A stretch of DNA of 13,956 nt from Paracoccaceae bacterium (lineage in GTDB: Bacteria > Pseudomonadota > Alphaproteobacteria > Rhodobacterales > Rhodobacteraceae), in assembly GCA_025458985.1 (NCBI GenBank), contig JALORM010000007.1:1-13956 (forward strand), written 5' to 3'. The first letter of the stretch is position 1. Each line of letters starts with the position of its first letter. This document shows, piece by piece, positions 1 through 5,575 of the stretch. A program made the position numbers and the translations under genes. The notes under the pieces were generated by a model, which was not told where the DNA came from, did no database searches, and saw nothing but the letters and a program-made list of their open reading frames with translations.

Positions 1-57
1 GCCGAACCGGTGATCGGGCGGACGGGCCCTGCGCCCGTCGCCGTGGCGGCGGAGTAG
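1..57 (+). CDS. puhB: PuhB, photosynthetic complex assembly protein (C-terminal end only)
   Basis: The window opens in frame in a coding region whose last 18 codons, ending with the stop TAG at 55-57, read AEPVIGRTGPAPVAVAAE. The stop lies only 4 bases before the puhC start, which is the arrangement expected of puhB in puhABC operons of purple bacteria. The fragment is too short to identify by itself: the Ala/Pro/Val-rich tail carries no motif, so the name rests on position directly upstream of puhC. PuhB is a membrane protein that assists assembly of the reaction centre H subunit with the light-harvesting 1 complex. The GGAG at 51-54 within this tail serves as the ribosome binding site of puhC. 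Confidence 0.68.
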   Translation, partial: AEPVIGRTGPAPVAVAAE

Positions 58-61
58 GGCG

Positions 62-529
62 ATGGCGGTCCTCACCCCCGAACAGCGGCTGCGCCAGCGC
101 GACCGCGAGATGATCCCGACCGTTCTGGTGCGGGCGATGTTCGCGCTGGTGCTGGCGAGCCTCGTCATCGTTGCCTACGCCCGACTGACCGACCGGCCGC
201 TGGAAGCAACGCCCCCCACCGGCCTCGCCGTGGCCAAGGAACGCCCGATCCTGCTTTACGGCGACATGTCGGGTTCGGCCCGGGTGCTGGACCTCGACGG
301 TACGGTCATCGCCGACCTCGATCCATCGCAGGGCGGCTTCATCGCAGGGGTCTGGCGCGTGCTGCAGCGGGTGCGCGGCCAGGCGCAGGTGGCGCTGGAT
401 GCGCCCGTCCGCCTCGTCCTGTGGGAGGACGGGCGGCTTTCGATTCTCGACGACACGACCGGCTGGCGCGCCGAACTGACCGGCTTCGGGGCCGACAACC
501 TCGACGCCTTTGCGCGCCTGCTGAACTGA
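62..529 (+). CDS. puhC: PuhC, photosynthetic complex assembly protein
   Basis: A 155-residue protein with a charged cytoplasmic N-terminus (residues 1-18), one hydrophobic membrane-spanning segment at about residues 19-40, and a C-terminal domain of about 110 residues likely to lie in the periplasm. This single-anchor layout and the length match PuhC, which supports formation and stability of the reaction centre-light-harvesting 1 core complex. ATG at 62 is chosen because GGAG at 51-54 precedes it at 7 bases and it starts 4 bases after the puhB stop; the later Met17 would leave the membrane anchor with no charged N-terminal lead. It lies between puhB and bciE and is presumably co-transcribed from a promoter upstream of the window. 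No catalytic motif is visible, as expected for an assembly factor. Confidence 0.9.
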   Translation: MAVLTPEQRLRQRDREMIPTVLVRAMFALVLASLVIVAYARLTDRPLEATPPTGLAVAKERPILLYGDMSGSARVLDLDGTVIADLDPSQGGFIAGVWRVLQRVRGQAQVALDAPVRLVLWEDGRLSILDDTTGWRAELTGFGADNLDAFARLLN

Positions 530-556
530 CGACCAAAAAACAAGGGAGCCAAAAGG

Positions 557-853
557 ATGGGACTGTTCACGAAGGAAAGGGAGACGGTGCCCTGCACCGT
601 GGAAGTCTCCCACAAGTTCGAAAGCCTGCACGCGCATGTGAAGTTCACCAATGGCGCGGTCGTCCACCCCGGCGACGAGGTGCTGGTGCAGGGGCCGCCG
701 GTGATGGCGCCCTATGGCGAGATCGTCATCGAGGACCGCATTGCCACCATCACCCGCGCCAGCGCGCTGGAGCGGCTCTGGACCCGGATGACCGGCGACT
801 TCGAGTTCATGGAACTGTGTGAGTTCAGCTTCTCTGAGGAGGTCACGCTATGA
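557..853 (+). CDS. bciE: BciE, small subunit/partner of the oxygen-dependent cyclase AcsF
   Basis: A 98-residue protein without signal peptide or membrane segment, probably a small beta-rich cytoplasmic protein with two cysteines (Cys13, Cys88). Alphaproteobacterial AcsF cyclases are known to need an extra small protein, BciE, encoded by a conserved gene. The position here, between puhC and acsF and overlapping the acsF start by 4 bases (ATGA at 850-853), fits that gene and suggests translational coupling so that the two subunits are made together. The ATG at 557 follows AGGGAG at 541-546 and is 27 bases after the puhC stop. The last codons carry the strong acsF ribosome binding site GAGGAGG (836-842). 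No catalytic or metal-binding motif can be seen. The assignment rests on size and context plus recall of the family; without an alignment it should be read as probable. Confidence 0.78.
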   Translation: MGLFTKERETVPCTVEVSHKFESLHAHVKFTNGAVVHPGDEVLVQGPPVMAPYGEIVIEDRIATITRASALERLWTRMTGDFEFMELCEFSFSEEVTL

Positions 854-1989
854 ACATGCAGACCGCCCACCGCGCCGCGAAGCACACCGCCGACGCCACC
901 ACCGTGGAAGAGGGCCTGGCGATCCAGGAACGCCAGGCGGTGATGGACAGCGATGCCGCGACCGCCGTCGCGATGCAGAACACCCTGCTGACGCCGCGCT
1001 TCTACACCACGGATTTCGACGCGCTCGACGCCGTCGACGTCAGTTCGGTGCGCAGGGACTGGGACGAACTGCTGGCCGAGATGGAGCGCGACCCCAACAA
1101 GGGCCACTTCAAGAAGAACGCCGACTGGGACGACGTGGACTGGGACGGCATGGAGCCCGAGCTGAGGAAGGAGTTCATCGACTTCCTGATCTCGTCCTGC
1201 ACCGCCGAGTTCTCGGGCTGCGTCCTCTACAAGGAGATGAAGCGCCGCGGGTCGAACGCCGACATCACGCAGCTTTTCGCCTACATGTCGCGCGACGAGG
1301 CGCGCCATGCGGGCTTCATCAACGACGCGCTGCGCGAGGCGGGGATCGCGGTGAACCTCGGCTTTCTGACGAAGGCGAAGAAGTACACTTACTTCCAGCC
1401 GAAGTTCATCTACTACGCGACCTACCTCAGCGAGAAGATCGGCTACGCCCGCTACATCACGATCTTCCGCCACCTCGAGGCGCACCCCGAGCACCGGTTC
1501 CACCCGATCTTCAAGTGGTTCAAGGAATGGTGCAACGACGAGTTCCGCCACGGCGAGGCCTTCGCGCTGCTGATGAAGACCGACCCGAAGCTGACCAGCG
1601 GGCGCAACGTCCTGTGGATCAAGTTCTTCCTGACGGCGGTCTATTCGACGATGTGGGTGCGCGACCACCAGCGCCCGGCCTTCCACGAGGCGCTGGGCGT
1701 CGACACGACCTGGTACGGGCAGGAGGTGTTCCGCAAGACCTCCGAGATCTCGCGCCAGGTGTTCCCCATCGTGCTCGACATCGACCACCCGCGCTGGCGG
1801 CCGAACCTCGACCGGCTGGAGCGGGCGAGCCGCAAGATCGACGCCGCGAAGAAGGCCGGCGGCATCGGCGGCTTCGTGGGCCGGATGGCCGGGATGGCGC
1901 AGGCCACGGCGGCCTTCGTGGCGCTGTTCACGATTCCCGCGGTGCGCAATGCCGTGCCCGCACAGACCCGGCTGGAGCCCGCCTACTGA
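850..1989 (+). CDS. acsF: AcsF, aerobic Mg-protoporphyrin IX monomethyl ester oxidative cyclase
   Basis: A 379-residue diiron protein that uses O2 to close the isocyclic fifth ring, converting Mg-protoporphyrin IX monomethyl ester to divinyl protochlorophyllide in bacteriochlorophyll synthesis. Visible iron-ligand motifs typical of ferritin-like diiron enzymes are Glu120 (in TAEFSG), Glu150-x-x-His153 (DEARHAGF) and Glu231-x-x-His234 (NDEFRHGEAF). A tryptophan- and aromatic-rich middle part and a hydrophobic C-terminal stretch near residues 345-365 agree with membrane association. The start is ATG 850, with GAGGAGG at 836-842 at a 7-base spacing, overlapping the bciE stop. Presence of acsF means the cell can make bacteriochlorophyll in oxygen; the anaerobic alternative BchE is not in this window. 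Length and motifs are normal for the family. Confidence 0.96.
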   Translation: MNMQTAHRAAKHTADATTVEEGLAIQERQAVMDSDAATAVAMQNTLLTPRFYTTDFDALDAVDVSSVRRDWDELLAEMERDPNKGHFKKNADWDDVDWDGMEPELRKEFIDFLISSCTAEFSGCVLYKEMKRRGSNADITQLFAYMSRDEARHAGFINDALREAGIAVNLGFLTKAKKYTYFQPKFIYYATYLSEKIGYARYITIFRHLEAHPEHRFHPIFKWFKEWCNDEFRHGEAFALLMKTDPKLTSGRNVLWIKFFLTAVYSTMWVRDHQRPAFHEALGVDTTWYGQEVFRKTSEISRQVFPIVLDIDHPRWRPNLDRLERASRKIDAAKKAGGIGGFVGRMAGMAQATAAFVALFTIPAVRNAVPAQTRLEPAY

Positions 1990-1997
1990 AACGCAGG

Positions 1998-2020
1998 CCG
2001 GGGGGCTGTCTGCCCCCCGG
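1998..2020 (+). repeat. GC-rich hairpin in the acsF-puhE gap, resembling a Rhodobacterales extragenic element
   Basis: CCGGGGGGC at 1998-2006 is perfectly complementary to GCCCCCCGG at 2012-2020, giving a 9-bp stem with a 5-base loop (TGTCT). A second run of six C at 2022-2027 offers an alternative partner for the same G run. The block continues as GACGGTATTTG and then a purine-rich stretch. From memory, G6-loop-C6-GGA-C6 followed by GTATTTG is a frequent intergenic sequence in Rhodobacter and Paracoccus genomes, but I cannot count copies here. There is no U tract after the stem, so it is more likely an RNA stabiliser, attenuator or dispersed repeat than a classical terminator. It separates acsF from puhE in a 71-base gap. 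Confidence 0.6.
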
Positions 2021-2060
2021 ACCCCCCGACGGTATTTGTAACAAAAGGAAGGACAAGGCC

Positions 2061-2861
2061 CTGGACAGCCCCTGGATCGCCGCGCTGACCGCGCTTTTCG
2101 CCTGGTGGTTCGCCACCGGGGCGATTCTGGTCGTGGTGCGGCGCGCCGATGCGGCGGGCCCGGCCGCGCACCGCCGGTCGGTGCTGCTGGGGCTGCCCTT
2201 CCTTGCGCTGGGCGCTGCCGGCTTCGGGCTGACCCTCGACGAGACCGGCGTCGGTGCCGTCTATCTGGCCTTCGTGGCGGCGCTCCTGCTTTGGGGCTGG
2301 GCCGAGCTTGCCTTCCTGTCTGGCGTCATCACCGGACCGGTGACCCGCCCGCTGCGCCCGGGCGTGCCGGAATGGGAACGCTTCCTGCGCGCCTGGGGGA
2401 CCGTCGCCTACCACGAGATCCTGCTGGTGGGCATGCTGATCGCGCTGGGGATTTGGGCGGCGGGCGCGGTGAACGCCTTCGGGTTCCTGACCTTCGCCGT
2501 CCTCTTCTGCGCCCGGGTCTCGGCCAAGCTGAACCTGTACCTGGGGGTCAGGAAGATCAACACCGAGTTCCTGCCCGGCCCGCTCATGCATCTGCCCAGC
2601 CACTTCCGCATCGCGCGGCTGAACTGGCTGTTCCCGATCTCGGTCACCGGGCTCGGCGTCGCCGTCGGCCTCTGGCTGGAACGGCTGTGGGGCGCCGGGA
2701 CCCCGGCCGAGGCGGTCGGCTATTCCCTACTTGCCGCGCTGACCGCGCTTGCGCTTCTGGAGCACTGGCTGATGGTGCTGCCGCTGCCTGACGAAAGACT
2801 CTGGCGCTGGATGCTGCCCGCGCCGGGCGACAAGACAAGAGAGGACGCCCATGGACTTTGA
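2061..2861 (+). CDS. puhE: PuhE, multi-span photosynthetic complex assembly protein (apparent CTG start)
   Basis: About 266 residues, strongly hydrophobic, with several membrane-spanning segments (first at about residues 5-26) and a short cytoplasmic C-terminal tail. The start SPWIAALTALFAWWFATGA and the downstream loops match what I know of PuhE, a DUF3623-type protein of purple-bacterial puh operons that influences reaction centre/light-harvesting 1 formation. The reading frame has no ATG, GTG or TTG between the acsF stop and the first membrane segment. CTG at 2061 lies 8 bases after AGGAAGG (2046-2052) and is the best-placed initiator; ATT at 2034 and CTG at 1986 or near 2013 lack such a site. 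The first in-frame GTG, around 2133, would cut off most of the first membrane segment. The gene ends at TGA 2859-2861, overlapping hemA by 11 bases. The identity is secure; the exact start is not. Confidence 0.88.
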   Translation: MDSPWIAALTALFAWWFATGAILVVVRRADAAGPAAHRRSVLLGLPFLALGAAGFGLTLDETGVGAVYLAFVAALLLWGWAELAFLSGVITGPVTRPLRPGVPEWERFLRAWGTVAYHEILLVGMLIALGIWAAGAVNAFGFLTFAVLFCARVSAKLNLYLGVRKINTEFLPGPLMHLPSHFRIARLNWLFPISVTGLGVAVGLWLERLWGAGTPAEAVGYSLLAALTALALLEHWLMVLPLPDERLWRWMLPAPGDKTREDAHGL

Positions 2862-4065
2862 TGCCATCTTCCGGAGCCAGCTCGACACCCTGCGGGAGGA
2901 GGGCAACTATCGCATCTTCGCCGACATGGAACGTCGCTGCGGGGCGTTCCCGAAGGCCGACAACCACTGCGAGGCGGGCCGGCGCGAGGTCACCGTCTGG
3001 TGTTCCAACGACTACCTCGGGATGGGGCAGCATCCGAAGGTGGTGAACGCGATGATCGAGGCGGTCCGCGCCCACGGAACCGGTGCCGGCGGCACCCGCA
3101 ACATCAGCGGCAACACTGTGCAGCACCGGATGCTGGAGGCCGAGCTTGCCGACCTGCACGGCAAGGAGGCGGCCCTGCTGTTCACAAGCGGGTACGTCTC
3201 GAACTGGGCCGCGCTGGGCACACTGGGCAGCCGGATCCCCGGCGCGGTGATCCTGTCGGATGCGCTGAACCACGCCAGCATGATCGAGGGCATCCGCCAC
3301 GCCCGATGCGACAAGGCGATCTGGAAGCACAACGATGTCGAGGACCTGGACCGCAAGCTGGCGGCCTGGGGCCCCGACCGGGCGAAGATCGTGGCCTTCG
3401 AGAGCGTCTACTCGATGGACGGCGACATCGCGCCGATCGCCGAGATCGTCGAGGTCGCCGAGAAGCACGGCGCGATGACCTATATCGACGAGGTCCATGC
3501 GGTCGGCATGTACGGGCCTCGGGGCGGGGGCGTGGCCGAGGAACTGGGCCTGATGGACCGGATCACCCTGATCGAGGGCACGCTCGGCAAGGCCTTCGGC
3601 TGCATGGGCGGCTACATCACCGGGTCGGCGCCGCTTGTCGACTTCGTCCGGTCCTTTGCGAGCGGGTTCATCTTCTCGACCGCGCTTCCGCCGGCAGTCG
3701 CGGCGGCAGCGACCGCCTCGATCCGGCACCTCAAGGAAAGCGGCTTCGAACGGGCGCGGCAGAAACGCCAGGTGGCGAAACTCCGCGCCAGCCTCGACCG
3801 GGCCGGGATCCCCCACCTGCCGAACCCCAGCCACATCATCCCGGTGATGATCAAGGACCCGGTGAAGTGCCGCGAGATCTCGAACATCCTGATGGATCGC
3901 TTCGGAATCTACGTGCAGCCCATCAACTATCCGACCGTTCCCAAAGGGACCGAGCGGCTCAGGATCACGCCCGGGCCGCTGCACAGCGATGCCGACATCG
4001 ATCATCTGGTGGGTGCGCTTGCGGAACTTTGGAAGCATTGCGCGCTTTCTCGCGCCGTGGCATGA
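2851..4065 (+). CDS. hemA: 5-aminolevulinate synthase (ALAS)
   Basis: A 404-residue PLP enzyme of the alpha-oxoamine synthase family that condenses glycine and succinyl-CoA to 5-aminolevulinate, the first committed step for heme and bacteriochlorophyll. Visible hallmarks are the GTGAGGTRNISG substrate/phosphate region (residues 76-87), His141 in NHASM, Asp213 and His216 in DEVHAVG, and the PLP-binding Lys247 in GTLGKAFG. These fit the known active-site residues of Rhodobacter ALAS with a shift of one. ATG 2851 is preceded by AGAGGA at 2840-2845 and overlaps the 3' end of puhE by 11 bases, so it is probably translated from the puh mRNA. No FNR-type palindrome is seen just upstream. Its place inside the photosynthesis cluster ties tetrapyrrole supply to pigment-complex expression. 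Full length, with no missing key residue. Confidence 0.97.
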   Translation: MDFDAIFRSQLDTLREEGNYRIFADMERRCGAFPKADNHCEAGRREVTVWCSNDYLGMGQHPKVVNAMIEAVRAHGTGAGGTRNISGNTVQHRMLEAELADLHGKEAALLFTSGYVSNWAALGTLGSRIPGAVILSDALNHASMIEGIRHARCDKAIWKHNDVEDLDRKLAAWGPDRAKIVAFESVYSMDGDIAPIAEIVEVAEKHGAMTYIDEVHAVGMYGPRGGGVAEELGLMDRITLIEGTLGKAFGCMGGYITGSAPLVDFVRSFASGFIFSTALPPAVAAAATASIRHLKESGFERARQKRQVAKLRASLDRAGIPHLPNPSHIIPVMIKDPVKCREISNILMDRFGIYVQPINYPTVPKGTERLRITPGPLHSDADIDHLVGALAELWKHCALSRAVA

Positions 4066-4088
4066 CCCGACGGCAACCTCGCGCGGAT

Positions 4089-4117
4089 TTGACGTGGAAC
4101 GGTCCGCACTAGGTTTA
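4089..4117 (+). promoter_or_regulatory. Possible promoter for cycA in the hemA-cycA gap
   Basis: TTGACG at 4089-4094 is a good -35 hexamer for the housekeeping sigma factor. The matching -10 is poor: TAGGTT at 4110-4115 (15-base spacing) or GGTTTA at 4112-4117 (17-base spacing). The 87-base gap between hemA and the cytochrome gene is larger than most gaps in this operon, which makes a separate promoter plausible because cytochrome c2 is also needed in respiration. No PpsR or FNR box was seen here. Confidence 0.33.
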
Positions 4118-4125
4118 CGTTGCGC

Positions 4126-4146
4126 CTCAGCCATTCTGAATGGGAG
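4126..4146 (+). promoter_or_regulatory. Hairpin that could hide the cycA ribosome binding site
   Basis: CCATT (4131-4135) pairs with AATGG (4139-4143) around a CTG loop. CTC (4126-4128) can continue the stem with GAG (4144-4146), leaving AG (4129-4130) bulged. The right arm contains the GGGAG ribosome binding site (4142-4146) of the cytochrome gene that starts at 4153. If it folds in vivo it would limit ribosome access. The stem is short (8 bp with a bulge), so this is a structural possibility only. Confidence 0.35.
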
Positions 4147-4152
4147 CAGATG

Positions 4153-4644
4153 ATGAAGCTGAAGATCACCGTGGCCGCCCTGGCCCTGGCCGCCGCACCC
4201 GCCTTCGCGCAGGACGCGCCGAAGACCGACATCGTGCCGACCGGCGATGCCGCCGCGGGCGAGGCCGCGTTCCGCCAGTGCGCAACGTGCCATGTCGTTG
4301 TGAACCCGGCGGGCGAGACCCTCGCGGGACGTGCCGCCAAGACCGGCCCGAACCTTTACGGCGTCGTTGGCCGGGTCTCTGGCCGGGTGCCGGACTTCCG
4401 CTATTCCGAAGCGCTGACGGCGGCGGGCGAGAAGGGCAAGGTCTACGACGAAGAGACGTTCGTCGCCTACGTCCAGGACCCGACCGCCTTCCTGCGTGCG
4501 TACCTCGAGGATGACTCGGCGCGCGGCAACATGACCTTCAAGGTCCGCAAGGAAGAGGACGCCGTGAATCTCTTCGCCTACCTCCATTCGCTGTCGAACG
4601 GCGAGATCTGGCCGGCCGAGGCCGCGCCCGCCGCGACGAACTGA
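4153..4644 (+). CDS. cycA: Cytochrome c2 precursor
   Basis: A 163-residue precursor with a Sec signal peptide (MKLKITVAALALAAAPAFA, cleavage probably before Gln20) and one c-type heme site, Cys43-A-T-Cys46-His47. The conserved KTGPNLYGVVGR segment (63-74) and Met127 in GNMTFKV as likely sixth heme ligand identify the class of soluble, mitochondrial-like cytochromes c2. In Rhodobacter this periplasmic carrier moves electrons from the cytochrome bc1 complex to the photo-oxidised reaction centre and also to oxidases. ATG 4153 is chosen over ATG 4150 because GGGAG (4142-4146) is 6 rather than 3 bases away; an upstream TTG frame at 4120 would put charged residues before the signal peptide. It lies 87 bases after hemA and converges on bchO. 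A different small c2/c551-like periplasmic donor is the only serious alternative. Confidence 0.9.
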   Translation: MKLKITVAALALAAAPAFAQDAPKTDIVPTGDAAAGEAAFRQCATCHVVVNPAGETLAGRAAKTGPNLYGVVGRVSGRVPDFRYSEALTAAGEKGKVYDEETFVAYVQDPTAFLRAYLEDDSARGNMTFKVRKEEDAVNLFAYLHSLSNGEIWPAEAAPAATN

Positions 4645-4660
4645 CGGACCGACACTGAGG

Positions 4661-5572
4661 TCACACGGGCCGCGGGGCACCTCCGCGGCCCGTTGTCGTT
4701 CCTGCCCCGCCCAGGATCTCCTGCGCGAAGGCACGGATGTGGACGGCGACCTTGTCGGGCGCCTCCTCGTGGGCAAGGTGGCCAAGGCCCGCCAGGTGCA
4801 GGACGCGGGCGTGCGGCAGGTGCCGTGCGGCGCGTTCGCTCGTGTCGGGCGGCACGGCCCGGTCGTTGTCACCCGTCAGCAGAAGCACCGGAACCTCGAT
4901 CCGAGGCAGCGCCGCCAGCAGCGGGCGCAGGTCCCACTGCGCCATCATCGCTAGTGTCCCGTCCACATGGACGGGGTCCGCCACCAGCCGGCGGTAGAGG
5001 CGCACCATCGTCGCGTCGGGGGTCGAGCCGGTGCCGCGCAGCAGGCCGCGGACCGAGACCTCGGACGAGGACAGCCGCGCGAAGGCGTGCGCGGTGAGAG
5101 GGTTGAGGGCCAGCAGCTTGGCCAGTGCCGGGAACAGCCATCCCGCCACGCCCTTGAAATGCCCGAGCGCGGCGTTGATCCCGACGACACCACGCGGCGG
5201 CGGGTCAAGCCGCTGGGCCAGACGCAGCGCGACGGCCGCGCCGGCCGAGTGCCCGACGACGATCGCCGGTACGATCCGCTCGGCCGCCAGCAGGGAGGCC
5301 AGATCCTCGGCCATCGGGTCCAGGCCCTGGCGCTGGCGTGTGCCAGCGCGGGTCATGCCGTGCCCTGGCAGGTCCACGGCCACCACGCGGAAGTCGCGGG
5401 CGAGGTCGGGCATCAGGTCGCGGAAGCTGACCACCGCCCCCCCCGCGCCATGGATCAGGAGGATCGTCTGGGCGGTCTCGGCGCCGGGACCCATCTCCTG
5501 CAGGTGCCAGCGATGCGGGCGGCAGTCGACAAAGCGCGAGGCGCGGGCGTTGGGCCAGCCCTCCCACTCCAT
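4661..5572 (-). CDS. bchO: BchO, alpha/beta-hydrolase-fold Mg-chelatase-associated protein
   Basis: A 303-residue alpha/beta-hydrolase. Visible features are HGAGG near the oxyanion region (41-45), the nucleophile elbow GHSAG with Ser109, an acid at Asp235 or Asp237 (TGDNDRAVPP) and His265 (GLGHLAHEE). BchO occurs with bchI and bchD in purple-bacterial clusters and is thought to help the Mg-chelatase step, but its reaction is not firmly established. The N-terminal SRFVDCRPHRWHLQ region resembles other BchO proteins. ATG 5572 begins 3 bases after the bchD stop, with GAGG 8 bases upstream inside bchD, so translation is probably coupled. The last 15 or so residues are Gly/Thr/Arg/Pro-rich and low in complexity, and they are encoded across the terminator-like hairpin at 4665-4693. 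The stop is 16 bases from the convergent cycA stop. Confidence 0.92.
   Translation of the reverse strand: MEWEGWPNARASRFVDCRPHRWHLQEMGPGAETAQTILLIHGAGGAVVSFRDLMPDLARDFRVVAVDLPGHGMTRAGTRQRQGLDPMAEDLASLLAAERIVPAIVVGHSAGAAVALRLAQRLDPPPRGVVGINAALGHFKGVAGWLFPALAKLLALNPLTAHAFARLSSSEVSVRGLLRGTGSTPDATMVRLYRRLVADPVHVDGTLAMMAQWDLRPLLAALPRIEVPVLLLTGDNDRAVPPDTSERAARHLPHARVLHLAGLGHLAHEEAPDKVAVHIRAFAQEILGGAGTTTGRGGAPRPV
4665..4693. terminator. Strong hairpin between convergent cycA and bchO, probable terminator
   Basis: ACGGGCCGCGG (4665-4675) and CCGCGGCCCGT (4683-4693) form a perfect 11-bp stem with a 7-base loop. On the + strand it is followed by TGTCGTTCCT, which is moderately T-rich, so it fits best as the end of cycA transcription; on the - strand the following bases are not T-rich. 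It lies inside the final codons of bchO, encoding part of its GRGGAPRPV tail. Confidence 0.7.
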
Positions 5573-5575
5573 GTC

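Noticed and set aside
819..2060. Upstream extension of the puhE reading frame across acsF
   Set aside because: The translation is Arg-rich and low in complexity and overlaps the complete acsF gene; only the part from about 2061 has PuhE character.
2840..2875. TTGAT at 2858-2862 as an FNR-type box near hemA
   Set aside because: The second half (ATCAA) is absent at the required spacing and the site lies inside the hemA coding start.
4120..4152. TTG start at 4120 for the cytochrome gene
   Set aside because: It would add charged residues in front of a clean Sec signal peptide and lacks a ribosome binding site.
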